Source: Pseudomonadota bacterium (GTDB taxonomy: Bacteria; Pseudomonadota; Alphaproteobacteria; Rhizobiales; Rhizobiaceae). Taken from it: a stretch of 64,000 bases of DNA. The stretch spans positions 1 to 64,000 of the forward strand of contig JAIUPA010000029.1 of assembly GCA_020161665.1 (NCBI GenBank). The letters are read 5' to 3'. Made by a program: the position numbers and the translations under genes. Below the pieces are notes generated by a model. It worked only from the letters and a program-made list of their open reading frames with translations, searched no databases and was not told the origin of the DNA. Positions 44,854 through 56,998 of this stretch are shown piece by piece (the first letter of the stretch is position 1; the number at the start of each line of letters is the position of its first letter).

Positions 44854-45924
44854 TCAGGCCGGATAGACCAACGCGCCCGCCGGATCAATGGAAATGCGCA
44901 CCTGATCGCCCTGCGCAAATTGCGGGAAACCGCGCATATAGAACTGTAACGGTTCGGAAAGCCCATCGACCGCCACGGTCATGCTGTCACGATCACCCAT
45001 GAAGACGCGCCCGACCAACTTGCCAAAGACGGCGAGCGGCTGGTCAGCAGCGGCGAGCGAAAGGGCGTGCGGGCGAAGAAACAGAATGGCCGCCTGCCCT
45101 TCCTGCATGCCCTGCGGCGCATCAAAGCGGCCAAGGGCCGTCTCGACCGCGCCCTTCACCACGCGGCCTGGAACACGGGTGCCGGGGGACAGAAACTCGG
45201 CGGCGTAAAGCGTTTCGGGATTGTCGAACAGGGCGTGCGCCGTACCCTCCTGCTCCACCAGACCAGCGCGCAACAGCACCACCTTGTCACCCACGGCGAG
45301 CGCTTCTTCCGGGTCATGCGTCACCATCACCGTCGTGGTCTCAAGAGCGCGCAGATGCGTCAGCGTTTCGTGGCGCAGCTTTTCGCGAAGGCCGCGGTCA
45401 AGATTGGAAAACGGCTCATCCATCAGCAGAAGGACGGGCTTCGGTGCGAGCGCCCGGGCCAGTGCCACGCGCTGCTGTTCCCCACCCGAAAGCGTATGCG
45501 GATGACGATCCGCCAGCACTTCGATGCCGATACGGGCCATCATCTCGCCCACCCGCGCTTCAATCTCGACGCGTGGCAGGCCCTTGAGACCAAAGGCGAT
45601 GTTTTCGCGCACCGTCAGATGCGGAAACAGCGCGTAATCCTGAAACATGAAACCGATCTTGCGCGCCTCAGGCTCGACAAAGCGCGACGGACCAACAACT
45701 TGCGCTCCATCCAGAAAAATCGATCCGGCGTCGGGGCGCTCGACACCGGCAATCAGACGCAGCAGGGTCGATTTTCCGCATCCGGACTGGCCGAGCAGGC
45801 AGGCAATCTGGCCTTTTTCCAGCGTCAGCGACACGGCCTCAAGCGCCGCCACGCCATCAAAGGCCTTGCCAACCCCCTGAAGCTCCAGTGCTTTTGCTCT
45901 CATCTGTTCCGTTTCCCGTGCCAT
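44854..45924 (-). CDS. fbpC: Ferric-iron ABC transporter ATP-binding protein (FbpC-type)
   Basis: 356 residues. Walker A LLGQSGCGKSTLLR, signature LSGGEQQRVALARAL, Walker B VLLLMDEPFSNLD and H-loop VTHDPEEAL are intact. The C-terminal regulatory (TOBE-like) domain follows. The ATG at 45924 is preceded by a GAGG at good spacing; the frame to 45984 is less likely. First gene of the iron operon. Confidence 0.93.
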   Translation of the reverse strand: MARETEQMRAKALELQGVGKAFDGVAALEAVSLTLEKGQIACLLGQSGCGKSTLLRLIAGVERPDAGSIFLDGAQVVGPSRFVEPEARKIGFMFQDYALFPHLTVRENIAFGLKGLPRVEIEARVGEMMARIGIEVLADRHPHTLSGGEQQRVALARALAPKPVLLLMDEPFSNLDRGLREKLRHETLTHLRALETTTVMVTHDPEEALAVGDKVVLLRAGLVEQEGTAHALFDNPETLYAAEFLSPGTRVPGRVVKGAVETALGRFDAPQGMQEGQAAILFLRPHALSLAAADQPLAVFGKLVGRVFMGDRDSMTVAVDGLSEPLQFYMRGFPQFAQGDQVRISIDPAGALVYPA

Positions 45925-46054
45925 GCGATGCCTCGCTCCTACAGGATGGGGCGCGGCGCGACAATTCGCAATCGCTTGATCCACCCCTTGGCAGGCTTCG
46001 ATGTGGCCCCTAGATTTGTCCCGACCAATTCAAAAAATGGGGAAGGACCCGAAC

Positions 46055-46759
46055 ATGAGCGAGACAAAGGTTGCCATCATCACCGCAGGCGGGAGCGGCA
46101 TGGGGGCGGCTGCCGCCCGCAGGCTCGCCGCCGATGGCTTCAAGGTTGCGATCCTCTCCTCGTCGGGCAAGGGCGAAGCGCTCGCTAGGGATCTGGGCGG
46201 CCTCGGCGTCACCGGCTCCAACCAGTCGAATGACGACCTGAAGCGGCTGGTGGACGAGACGCTCGCCGCCTATGGCCGCATCGATGTGCTGGTCAACTCC
46301 GCCGGTCATGGCCCGCGCGCGCCGCTCCTCGAAATTACCGACGAGGATTGGACCAAGGGCATGGAGACCTATTTCCTCAACGTGGTACGCCCGACCCGCC
46401 TTGTGACGCCGGTCATGCAGAAGCAGAAGGGCGGCGCAATCATCAACATCTCCACCGCCTGGGTGTTTGAACCCTCGCCGATGTTCCCGACATCAGCCAT
46501 CTTCCGCGCTGGTCTGGCAAGTTTCACGAAGCTGTTTGCCGATACCTATGCGCCGGACAATGTGCGCATGAACAATGTTCTGCCCGGCTGGATCGACAGC
46601 CTTCCGGCCACCGAAGAACGCCGCCAGTCGGTACCGATGGGCCGTTATGGCAAGGCGGATGAAGTGGCCGCGACCGTGTCCTTCCTCGCGTCCGAGGGCG
46701 CGGGCTATATTACCGGCCAGAACATCCGCGTCGATGGCGGTCTGATGCGCTCGGTCTGA
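46055..46759 (+). CDS. Atypical SDR family oxidoreductase
   Basis: 234 residues. Dinucleotide-binding AIITAGGSGMGAAAARRLAA and NSAG are normal, but the catalytic Tyr-x-x-x-Lys is replaced: the segment reads FPTSAIFRAGLASFTKLF, so Ser and Arg fall where Tyr and Lys should be. MNNVLPGWIDSLP and the C-terminal ITGQNIRVDGGLMRS match a known non-classical subgroup. It may bind a nucleotide without the classical redox mechanism. It diverges from fbpC. ATG 46055 gives the family start MSETKVAIITAGGSG. Confidence 0.85.
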   Translation: MSETKVAIITAGGSGMGAAAARRLAADGFKVAILSSSGKGEALARDLGGLGVTGSNQSNDDLKRLVDETLAAYGRIDVLVNSAGHGPRAPLLEITDEDWTKGMETYFLNVVRPTRLVTPVMQKQKGGAIINISTAWVFEPSPMFPTSAIFRAGLASFTKLFADTYAPDNVRMNNVLPGWIDSLPATEERRQSVPMGRYGKADEVAATVSFLASEGAGYITGQNIRVDGGLMRSV

Positions 46760-46768
46760 GCGCCGGGT

Positions 46769-47071
46769 TTACTTGCAGGCGCCGGGCGGGTCCACCCGAT
46801 AGGTGGTTTTGCCCGGATAGTCCGGAACGACCGGGGTCAGATAGACCTTCAGCGTGCAACGCCCGGTGCGCACGATCCATTCAACAGCACCGTCCTTGCG
46901 AGCTTTGCCGCGCGTTAATCCGTCAATCGGCGCCTGATGCACGGCATCGGCAATGGCAGCGTTGGACAGGATCATATTGATCTGTTCAGCGCTGTCATAA
47001 TAGCCGGAAAGGGCAGCCTCAGCAGGCACAGCGCCAAGGGACAGAAGGGCGAAAAGGGCGGCACGTCTCAT
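46769..47071 (-). CDS. Hypothetical periplasmic protein (100 aa)
   Basis: A signal peptide ends VPAEA-ALSG (about residue 20). The mature part has SAEQINMILSNAAIADAVHQ and GAVEWIVRTGRCTLKVYLTP, with two Cys (residue about 72 and the C-terminal CK). It looks like a small secreted protein of rhizobia with a disulfide. Function unknown. Confidence 0.75.
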   Translation of the reverse strand: MRRAALFALLSLGAVPAEAALSGYYDSAEQINMILSNAAIADAVHQAPIDGLTRGKARKDGAVEWIVRTGRCTLKVYLTPVVPDYPGKTTYRVDPPGACK

Positions 47072-47243
47072 CGGACAGTCTCCTTGCTGTTTCGGGTGGC
47101 GCGAAGCGGTGCCTCGCCATTCATTCCAAACATTTCACGGGCTGCCTCAACCTTCAAGGGGAGGCCGCTGAGACAGAAATGTCTTATCCTTTTCTTAATC
47201 GAAGCAGGTCAAACTACTCTGCGCAAATATACGGGGAGTGGTT

Positions 47244-48722
47244 ATGGTACAGCAGGCAGCGCTTCCAATCTCCGGAAGCGAAGACGAAGCTAATTTCAAC
47301 GACGATCATGCGCCGACGCGCCCGCAAATATCCGGCCCGTCACCGGATGTGCTGCGCCAGATCATCGTTCACCTCAGTCAGGCGACTTCGAGCCTTGGCA
47401 TCGATCTTGTGGACATTGCCGGCGCGATCCAGACGGTTGCTGCCGCGTCCGGTCGCCACGCGCAGGTGTTTTCCGGACTGTCCGGCACGGCGCGCGAAAT
47501 TGCTGAAGCCAACCGCACCATTGCCAGTGCCCTTCGCAACACCGATGTGATGGCGGGAGATGCGCGCAACGCCTTGCAGCGCTCGACCGATGAGTTGGAA
47601 CGCTCAAGCACCGGCATCGATCACATGGTCTCTGTCAATTCCGAAATGACCGGCGAAATCTCGCAGTTTGCCGTGTCGCTTAGTGAAGTGGACAAGTTTG
47701 CCAGCGAAATCGGCTCCATCGCGCGCCAGACCAACCTTCTGGCGCTGAATGCCGCCATCGAGGCCGCACGCGCCGGTGATGCAGGCAAGGGCTTTGCCGT
47801 TGTTGCCACCGAAATCCGCAGCCTGTCACTGCAGACCTCTGCCGTCACCTCTACCATCCAGCAAACGCTTCAGGATATTCGCGGCCGTATCGTGCGGCTG
47901 GCGCAATCGGGCGAAAGCGCCACGCGTTCGGCCGCCGAGGTGCAGGGCGTTGCCGCGACCATGCAGGATTCCTTCCGCGTCATGGAGGAAGTTTTCTCCT
48001 CGATCCTCGACAATTCGCAGGGGCTTGCCCAGACCACCGCCCGGGTCGAAGACCAGTGCGGTCATTTCGTGACCGATCTGAATGGCGTGATGCACGAAAT
48101 TCTCGATTCCAACGCCCATCTTCAGGGCGCTGCCAAGCGTGTCGACGGGCTGGTTGATCTCTCGGAAAAGATCATTCAGGTCACGGCGACGGCGGGGATT
48201 GAAACGCCGGACCACCGCTGGATCACCCAGGTTCAGGATGTGGCAGCCGCCGTTTCGCAAGCCATGGAAAGTGCCGTGCAATCCGGTCGCATCAGCATGA
48301 AGGATCTTTTTGACCGCGAATATCGTGAGCTGGCCAACACCAACCCGGTGCAGCTGGCAACGCGCTCGCTTCGCCTGCTCGACGAGCTTCTGCCGCCGAT
48401 CCAGGAGCCGGTGGCGGCCAGCGATCCGGCCATCGTCTATTGCGCGACGGTGGATGAAAACGGTTATCTGCCGGTGCATAATGCCAAGTTCTCGCAGCCA
48501 CAGCGCCCCGGCGATGTGGAATGGAACGCCGCCAACAGCCGCAACCGTCGCATTTTCAACGACCGCACTGGCATCGCCGCCGGTCGCAACACGCAAGCCT
48601 TCCTCGTCCAGACCTATCGCCGTGATATGGGCGGAAAGTTTGTCATGATGAAGGATATTTCAGCACCCGTTTTCGTCAACGGTCGCCATTGGGGCGGCGT
48701 GCGCCTCGCCATCAAGATGTGA
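47244..48722 (+). CDS. Soluble methyl-accepting chemotaxis-type protein
   Basis: 492 residues, no membrane segment. The signalling tip is [20 protein letters not shown] then [15 protein letters not shown] (about residues 160-190). The C-terminal domain (about 345-492) has [19 protein letters not shown] and [10 protein letters not shown], a Cache-like domain common in rhizobial receptors. It should couple to a CheA/CheW array from the cytoplasm. ATG 47244 with GGGGAG upstream is preferred to the GTG six bases earlier. Confidence 0.88.
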   Translation: MVQQAALPISGSEDEANFNDDHAPTRPQISGPSPDVLRQIIVHLSQATSSLGIDLVDIAGAIQTVAAASGRHAQVFSGLSGTAREIAEANRTIASALRNTDVMAGDARNALQRSTDELERSSTGIDHMVSVNSEMTGEISQFAVSLSEVDKFASEIGSIARQTNLLALNAAIEAARAGDAGKGFAVVATEIRSLSLQTSAVTSTIQQTLQDIRGRIVRLAQSGESATRSAAEVQGVAATMQDSFRVMEEVFSSILDNSQGLAQTTARVEDQCGHFVTDLNGVMHEILDSNAHLQGAAKRVDGLVDLSEKIIQVTATAGIETPDHRWITQVQDVAAAVSQAMESAVQSGRISMKDLFDREYRELANTNPVQLATRSLRLLDELLPPIQEPVAASDPAIVYCATVDENGYLPVHNAKFSQPQRPGDVEWNAANSRNRRIFNDRTGIAAGRNTQAFLVQTYRRDMGGKFVMMKDISAPVFVNGRHWGGVRLAIKM

Positions 48723-48731
48723 ACGGCACGG

Positions 48732-48765
48732 CGCGCCCGCTGATCGACGGTGGGGCGCGTCTTTT
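48732..48765 (+). terminator. Terminator after the chemoreceptor gene
   Basis: CGCGCCC (48732-48738) pairs with GGGCGCG (48753-48759) around a 14-base loop, followed by TCTTTT. Confidence 0.65.
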
Positions 48766-48921
48766 CCGTGTATCTCTGGTCGGAATACTTCCTGAAATGC
48801 GTATTTTATCGGGCTTCGCCACTATACCGAACAGTGGTGATTGTAAGCATTGCCAAATATGCTCTATTAAATGCTGCGCCGCGTGTTTTGCGGCGTAAAC
48901 TGACCCGAGGGGATTTAAACA

Positions 48922-49251
48922 ATGAAGAGCCTGAAGATTGCCGCGCTCGCAGCCGTGGTCGCCGGCATTGCCGGTGTTGCTCATGCCGAAGATCTGGTGT
49001 TCACGCTGACCAATGGCACCAACTCCGTTCTCAACAATTTCCACGCTTCGCCGGAAGGCGTCGACGATTGGGAAGAAGACATTTTCGGTTCGCGCACGCT
49101 CGGCCCGGGCGAGTCGATGAAGATCGTCATCGCTGACGGCCGCAAGGTCTGCACCTACGACATGAAATTCGAATTCCAGGGCAATGACCTGACGACGACC
49201 ACCGACACGCAGAACCTCTGCGAACTCGGCGAATACACGATCGAGGAATAA
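48922..49251 (+). CDS. Hypothetical small periplasmic protein (109 aa)
   Basis: A signal peptide ends GVAHA-EDL (about residue 22). LVFTLTNGTNSVLNNFHASP and LGPGESMKIVIADGRKVCTY form a beta-rich, acidic protein with two Cys. Short secreted proteins of this pattern are common in Rhizobiales. Function unknown. It has its own leader of about 150 bases with GAGGGG before the ATG, and a terminator after. Confidence 0.78.
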   Translation: MKSLKIAALAAVVAGIAGVAHAEDLVFTLTNGTNSVLNNFHASPEGVDDWEEDIFGSRTLGPGESMKIVIADGRKVCTYDMKFEFQGNDLTTTTDTQNLCELGEYTIEE

Positions 49252-49262
49252 GACCCGATTGC

Positions 49263-49295
49263 GCCCGGCGGTGGCACAAGCGCCGCCGGGCTTTC
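49263..49295 (+). terminator. Terminator between the small secreted protein and glf
   Basis: GCCCGGCGG (49263-49271) pairs perfectly with CCGCCGGGC (49283-49291), followed by TTTC. The convergent glf gene ends at 49300, so it may serve both. Confidence 0.7.
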
Positions 49296-49299
49296 GCAC

Positions 49300-52116
<2,817 letters not shown>

Positions 52117-52145
52117 TCCCTTCAACTCTGTCCAGTGAGGCCCCC

Positions 52146-53276
52146 ATGCGAGCTTCTTCAGAAACTGCCAGCCCCATATTTGCCATCCCGTCCAGGGCCG
52201 ACAATGACAATTGGCTGCCCACGCCAGCTATTTCTGCAGAAGTGCTTGAAGGGACGTTTTGGCAGTTGTCGTTCCTGGGCAGTAGTCTGATCGCCCCTTT
52301 TGTGGTTCTGGCTCCCGGCGGTTATGTGGGGAACTACAACCACCCGACCGCGGAAATGTGGCAGGTCGTGAACGGCTCTCTCTACTTTGTGGGAAGCGAT
52401 GGTCTGCCAACAGCCAACTTCAATGCGGCGCTGAATGAGGATGGCAAGCTGGTGGCGCTGGCCGGTCGCGGCACGATTGGCGGTGTGCAGGGCCTTTACA
52501 TGCTGACGGTAACGGAGCATCCGCCACATCCGCTTTATGCCACGTCGAAGGATGTGCCGCGCCGCGCCCATTTCCTCTCCGCGCCTTCAGCCACCCGGCC
52601 CAATCTTGTTATCGTTCCGGCGGGCAAGAATTCACTGCATTTCGAGTGGCTGCGCGACATGAAGCCCACCAACCGTAACTGGGATCTGTGCGTTGGCTGG
52701 TATGGCAAGGAGGAGCCGGAGCTTTCCGTCTCGCCGGAATATCTCGCCCATATTCCAGCCACCAAGAAATTCCGCATTCTCTACGACGTGCTCTATGAGG
52801 GCAGCCCCTTGTGGAACTACCAGAACATCTGGTTTCCGGATGATGACCTTCTGACCGACGGCCAGAGCATCAACCGCATGTTCCATATTTTCAGCAAATA
52901 CGGGCTGGATCTTGCCCAACCTTCGCTGCGGGAGGGGGAAGGCTCTTACCCGAACCACCCGGTCACGGTGCAGCGGCCGGGCAGCATCCTGCGCTACGAG
53001 AAGTTCGTGGAAATCATGTGCCCGATCTTCTCCATGCGGGCGCTCAAGATCTGCTTTGAAACCATGCGTGACACGGAATCGGGCTATGGCCTTGATTACC
53101 TCTGGCCCGCCTTTCTGGGTAGCCCGCCAAACCGCATGGGCATCATCGATGCTGTTTCGGTGGATCATACCCGCCCGATTGGCGCGACCTACTCGGTCCA
53201 ATCCGCCGTGGTGGAGCAATCACACATCTTCCGCACCTATGGCTTCACCTATGCCAAGATTGCCGGGGTGAAGTGA
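52146..53276 (+). CDS. DUF707 family protein with N-terminal beta domain
   Basis: 376 residues. The N-terminal 120 residues (APFVVLAPGGYVGNYNHPTA, NEDGKLVALAGRGTIGGV) form a beta domain also seen at the end of the preceding product. The rest matches DUF707: NWDLCVGWYGKE, NIWFPDDDLLTDGQSINRMF, YGLDLAQPSLREGEGSY, RYEKFVEIMCPIFSMRALKI and SGYGLDYLWP. The DDD in WFPDDDL could bind a nucleotide sugar. It is 29 bases after the preceding gene, so the two are probably one operon for surface-glycan work. Confidence 0.75.
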   Translation: MRASSETASPIFAIPSRADNDNWLPTPAISAEVLEGTFWQLSFLGSSLIAPFVVLAPGGYVGNYNHPTAEMWQVVNGSLYFVGSDGLPTANFNAALNEDGKLVALAGRGTIGGVQGLYMLTVTEHPPHPLYATSKDVPRRAHFLSAPSATRPNLVIVPAGKNSLHFEWLRDMKPTNRNWDLCVGWYGKEEPELSVSPEYLAHIPATKKFRILYDVLYEGSPLWNYQNIWFPDDDLLTDGQSINRMFHIFSKYGLDLAQPSLREGEGSYPNHPVTVQRPGSILRYEKFVEIMCPIFSMRALKICFETMRDTESGYGLDYLWPAFLGSPPNRMGIIDAVSVDHTRPIGATYSVQSAVVEQSHIFRTYGFTYAKIAGVK

Positions 53277-53401
53277 TCCTCCTGTCATGTTCGAGTATGA
53301 AACTGACAATCGGCAACAAGTGACTTGCGCGCCATCCCCTTCGTTGATTTAATCACGGTGGAAATTTCTTCCCCGTAATTAAAATTGAAGGAGCTGCAAG
53401 C

Positions 53402-53755
53402 ATGACCGAGACCGTTTTCCGCTTTCCCGCCCCCGGCCCGGAGCCGATCACGGCCGATCTCGACGGCTGGACGAAGGTGGAAGGCGAGCCCACCATGAAG
53501 ACCTGGGTGCAGCACACCTCTGCCGATGGCAGCATGATCAGCGGCACGTGGGAGGCAACGCCCGGCACCTATTATGCCACCTACAAGACCTATGAATTCG
53601 TCCACCTGATGGAAGGCCAGATCACCATCACCCCGGAAGGCGGCGCGCCCGTGACGCTTGTGCCGGGCGACGCCTTCGTCGTCGAGGCCGATTTCAAGGG
53701 CACGTGGAAAATCGAAAAGCCGGTACGCAAGCACTTCTGCATCAAGCTGAAGTAA
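53402..53755 (+). CDS. Cupin domain protein (Cupin_3/EutQ-like)
   Basis: 117 residues. YYATYKTYEFVHLMEGQITI then TPEGGAP, and VPGDAFVVEADFKGTWKI are the two cupin motifs, although the usual His ligands are partly replaced. AAGGAG lies before the ATG. The family includes ureidoglycine-type and ethanolamine-utilisation cupins; substrate unknown here. Confidence 0.85.
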   Translation: MTETVFRFPAPGPEPITADLDGWTKVEGEPTMKTWVQHTSADGSMISGTWEATPGTYYATYKTYEFVHLMEGQITITPEGGAPVTLVPGDAFVVEADFKGTWKIEKPVRKHFCIKLK

Positions 53756-53804
53756 GCGACCGGCTTTGCCTCAGACTGTTGACAAAGGTCGAAAACCTTT
53801 CTTA

Positions 53805-53882
53805 TCGTCATGGTCGGGCTTGACCCGACCATCCATAACCCATTGAAATCATGGATCCTCGGGTCAGGCCCGAGGATGACGG
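53805..53882. repeat. Palindromic intergenic repeat (REP/MITE-like)
   Basis: Two 30-base arms (53805-53834 and 53853-53882) are inverted copies of each other (24 of 30 identical). Each arm is itself a perfect hairpin: ATGGTCGGG with CCCGACCAT, and ATCCTCGGG with CCCGAGGAT. Differences between arms are compensated within each stem. Repeats containing GTCAT and CGGGCTTGACCCG are widespread in rhizobial genomes. Confidence 0.75.
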
Positions 53883-53924
53883 CAGTGGGGAGGCAAGGTT
53901 TGTCATCAACCTCGCCTTCTTGTG

Positions 53925-55133
53925 TCAGATGAACTGGGCGATGTATTCGCGCACGTCGAAAATGCCGTCGCGGTCCTTCACCGGCTCGCCGAAGTGAATG
54001 TCAAGGCGAAGCCAGGCCGTCGGGCGCGGATCATCGGCGGACGGCAGCGTGCGGGTCAGCTTTTCGCGCATCGTATCCGGCAGCAGGTTGATGATGTCGT
54101 CACCGAGCATCGGATCAACGACCACGGCGCCGTCGGCATAGTTGATCGCCTCGTTGGCGGCGACCGTCACACCTGCCAGCTTGCGCACGGTTTCCATGGT
54201 GGCGGGCGAAAGCGGCTCGTCCTGATAGGCCGCCATCCGGTGATAAAGAATATAGGCCTCAGCCCAGTTCTTCGTCTGCACGTGCAGTTTAAGCGCCACA
54301 CTTTGGCGGATCAGCATGAAGCGCATAAGGCGGCTGTAGAAGGATTCGCGCAGCTCGCTCGGTCCGGGCATGACGCGCCAGGCATTGGACGCCAGATACT
54401 CGAGGCCGCCACGATAAGTGTCCCACTGGAACATGCATTCGCTATTGCCCTGCTGCTGGCGCGGATCGTCCGAAACGGCGGTCACGCGGGCAAAGGGTTC
54501 TGGCATGAAAAGAATATCGGCCTTGTCGAGGGCGCGTCCGGTAAAGAGGAAGGCCCAGAAGATGAAGGGTGCCGTTCCGGAAATCGATTGCGCCAGCACA
54601 TCGCGGCGGATGATCATGAATTCCGGGAAGATGTGATCGTTGAGAATGAATTCCACCAGATCGACATAGGCGCTCTTGCGAATGCGCACCGGGGCCGGGA
54701 TCTTGTAGAAGGGGCCAATATCCCCGCCGCCTGCGCGGCCATCGACCAGAAGCCACGGCGCTTGCACGACGCCGATGGAGGCATCCGCTTCCATGAGGTT
54801 GACGTATTCGATGACCTTTTCCGGGATCAGCAGATCGTCATCGCCAAGGAACACGGCATAGCGGCCACGGGCGCGGCGCATGGCAAAGGCATAGTTGCTC
54901 AAGAAGCCCGAATTCTTGACGCGCTTGTAGGCACGAAGTTCGGGCGTTGCCGCATGGCTTGCCAGAAAGGCATCCGTTCCATCGGTGGAGCAGTCGTCCA
55001 CCACCACGATTTCGAAGGATACGCCCAGCCGCCGGAAATGCTCCAGATGGAAATTCACGTTTCTTTCGAGCAGAAACAGGCGGTTGAAGGTCGGAACGCA
55101 AATCGAAATCAGAATATCGTGGTTCGGCATCAT
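53925..55133 (-). CDS. Glycosyltransferase family 2
   Basis: 402 residues. ISICVPTFNRLFLLERNVNF, FEIVVVDDCSTDGTDAFLAS and AVFLGDDDLLIPEKVIEYVN with the metal-binding DDD are GT-A family 2 motifs. There is no membrane helix. The C-terminal 150 residues are helical and of unknown role. It transfers a sugar to a surface polysaccharide or protein; neither donor nor acceptor can be read. It is likely linked to the glf and DUF707 genes. Confidence 0.9.
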   Translation of the reverse strand: MMPNHDILISICVPTFNRLFLLERNVNFHLEHFRRLGVSFEIVVVDDCSTDGTDAFLASHAATPELRAYKRVKNSGFLSNYAFAMRRARGRYAVFLGDDDLLIPEKVIEYVNLMEADASIGVVQAPWLLVDGRAGGGDIGPFYKIPAPVRIRKSAYVDLVEFILNDHIFPEFMIIRRDVLAQSISGTAPFIFWAFLFTGRALDKADILFMPEPFARVTAVSDDPRQQQGNSECMFQWDTYRGGLEYLASNAWRVMPGPSELRESFYSRLMRFMLIRQSVALKLHVQTKNWAEAYILYHRMAAYQDEPLSPATMETVRKLAGVTVAANEAINYADGAVVVDPMLGDDIINLLPDTMREKLTRTLPSADDPRPTAWLRLDIHFGEPVKDRDGIFDVREYIAQFI

Positions 55134-55345
55134 GGATTTCCCGGCCTCATGGCACTTTCACTGGCGTATTCTGTAGGAATAGGTCCTCTGGCTTTCCTGA
55201 GGCTTGATCCGTGTGAAGAGCGCGGCAATTGGGTGCTTGTGCATCAGCGCTTTCTTGCGTTAGCAATCATGCGTATTCGCGCTCAGCACTGATTCCGGCG
55301 CGCCACCCTTTCACTGACATTCTCTCATCGGACCAAGGCACGACA

Positions 55346-56647
55346 TTGCACCGCTTCCGGCAAAATGAACGTACTCCTCTTGAAGAGGATGAATCGAGCA
55401 AGCCCTCGATCCTGATCGTTGAGGATTCGCGCGCCGTGGCAACGGTGCTCGAAGAAGGATTGAAACTGCACATGGCGTGCGACATCCATCGCTGCCATTC
55501 CAAGCAGGAGGCCGAGGATTGTCTGGCGGCAGGCCACACTTTTGATCTGGCGATTGCGGGTCTGAACCTGCCCGATGCGCCGCGTGGCGAGGTTCTGGAC
55601 CTGTTGCACGACGAGAGCGTGCCGACGCTTCTCTATACGGCCACTTTTGATCGCCACCTTCGGGAAGAATATGCGTCGCGCCCCTTGATCGACTATATCG
55701 TCAAGGATGCTCCCTCCTCTGTCGAGCATGTGATCCGGGCGGCGCAGCGCTTCATTGAAAACAAGGGCGTCACCGTTCTGGTGGTGGACGATACGCGCTC
55801 GGCACGTTCTACCTTGGTGGAAATCCTGCGGCGGCAAAATTACCGGGTCATCGAGGCGGTTTCGGGTGAAACGGCGCTGACCGCGCTCAATGAAAATCCG
55901 AACGTGCAACTGGTCGTCACCGATTACAACATGCCGGATATGGACGGATATGAGCTGACGAAGCGCATTCTTGCCCGCCCGAACGCCGAGCATCTGCGCA
56001 TTGTCGGCGTGTCCTCATCAACCGACCGTTTTCTGTCCGTGTCCTTCCTCAAGGCCGGGGCGTCCGATTTTGTCTATCGGCCCTTTCTGGCGGAAGAATT
56101 GCAATGCCGTATTGAGCACAATGTCGAGACGCTGAAATCCATGGGGCGGCTGAAGCATCTGGCCGAGCGCGACGCGCTGACCGGGCTTTATAACCGCCGT
56201 GTGTTCTTCGAGCGCCTGACCAGCAAGGTTCTGGCCGGGCCGAAATTTGTCGGCATTCTCGACATCGACCACTTCAAAGCGGTCAACGACAATTTCGGTC
56301 ATGACAGTGGAGATGCCGTCATCAAGGCGATTGCCGGGCAGATCGATGCCTTTGGTGAACGCCACAATTTCACCGTGGCGCGCCTTGGCGGCGAGGAATT
56401 CGGCTTTCTGGCATTCTCGGAAAGTGCGGCAGGCATTGACGCGGATTTCGAGGAATTGCGCGCCGCCATTGCCGGGATGGACATTCCGATCCGTACCCGC
56501 ACGATCAAGGTCACGGCCTCGATAGGCATTTCGCGCGTTTATCCAGACGAACCGCCGGAAAACTTCATGAATGCCGCCGATCAGCTGCTCTACATGGCTA
56601 AGAACAGCGGCCGCAACAAGGTATGCAGCGACGCCCAGTTCGATTGA
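55346..56647 (+). CDS. Double-receiver GGDEF response regulator (diguanylate cyclase)
   Basis: 433 residues from a TTG start with AAGG upstream; the frame is open to 55229 but without support. Receiver 1 (about 18-135) has IVEDS but Gly where the phospho-acceptor Asp should be (LAIAGLNLPD). Receiver 2 (about 140-255) is intact (LVVDDTRSARS, VVTDYNMPDMDGYEL). GGDEF domain: RDALTGLYNRRVFFERL, GILDIDHFKAVNDNFGHDSG and RLGGEEFGF. It should make c-di-GMP. The inhibitory RxxD site is absent (RHNF). Confidence 0.88.
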   Translation: MHRFRQNERTPLEEDESSKPSILIVEDSRAVATVLEEGLKLHMACDIHRCHSKQEAEDCLAAGHTFDLAIAGLNLPDAPRGEVLDLLHDESVPTLLYTATFDRHLREEYASRPLIDYIVKDAPSSVEHVIRAAQRFIENKGVTVLVVDDTRSARSTLVEILRRQNYRVIEAVSGETALTALNENPNVQLVVTDYNMPDMDGYELTKRILARPNAEHLRIVGVSSSTDRFLSVSFLKAGASDFVYRPFLAEELQCRIEHNVETLKSMGRLKHLAERDALTGLYNRRVFFERLTSKVLAGPKFVGILDIDHFKAVNDNFGHDSGDAVIKAIAGQIDAFGERHNFTVARLGGEEFGFLAFSESAAGIDADFEELRAAIAGMDIPIRTRTIKVTASIGISRVYPDEPPENFMNAADQLLYMAKNSGRNKVCSDAQFD

Positions 56648-56669
56648 TAGGCAACCTTATTGACAAATT

Positions 56670-56682
56670 AACCTAATAGGTT
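56670..56682 (+). promoter_or_regulatory. MqsA operator palindrome upstream of mqsR
   Basis: AACCTAATAGGTT matches the MqsA recognition pattern AACCT-N(2-4)-AGGTT. TTGACA is at 56660-56665, so the palindrome lies in the promoter spacer, the expected place for autorepression. A further AACCT half-site is at 56653-56657. Confidence 0.8.
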
Positions 56683-56690
56683 ATTTCGGT

Positions 56691-56996
56691 ATGAATGAAA
56701 AGAGACGGGCACATTATGCTCTGGCGGATGTATGTGCCTGTATAGATGCTGACGCTGTTCGTGCGACGCGTGTCGCTTACGACTGGGCGAGTGATCTCGG
56801 GATTGAAACGCTTGACGAAATGTGTTCGGTCATCAAGCGCTTGACCGTCAAGGATTTTTTCAAGTCCATGACCACATACAACGACAACACGATCTGGCAA
56901 GATGTTTATCGTCCCTTCCTCGCCTCTGGTCGACAGGCCTATGTCAAATTGACCATTCTGGAAGGACTGTTGATCGTGTCGTTCAAGGAGAAATGA
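56691..56996 (+). CDS. mqsR: MqsR-family toxin (mRNA interferase)
   Basis: 101 residues. KRLTVKDFFKSMTTYNDNTI then WQDVYRPFLASG and LLIVSFKEK match E. coli MqsR closely. MqsR is a RelE-fold RNase that cuts mRNA at GCU. The start is only about 8 bases downstream of the operator palindrome, so the transcript leader is very short. Confidence 0.93.
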   Translation: MNEKRRAHYALADVCACIDADAVRATRVAYDWASDLGIETLDEMCSVIKRLTVKDFFKSMTTYNDNTIWQDVYRPFLASGRQAYVKLTILEGLLIVSFKEK

Positions 56997-56998
56997 AT

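Noticed and set aside
53800..53885. CRISPR-like repeat
   Set aside because: Only two inverted arms with no direct repeats or spacers; better explained as a palindromic intergenic repeat.
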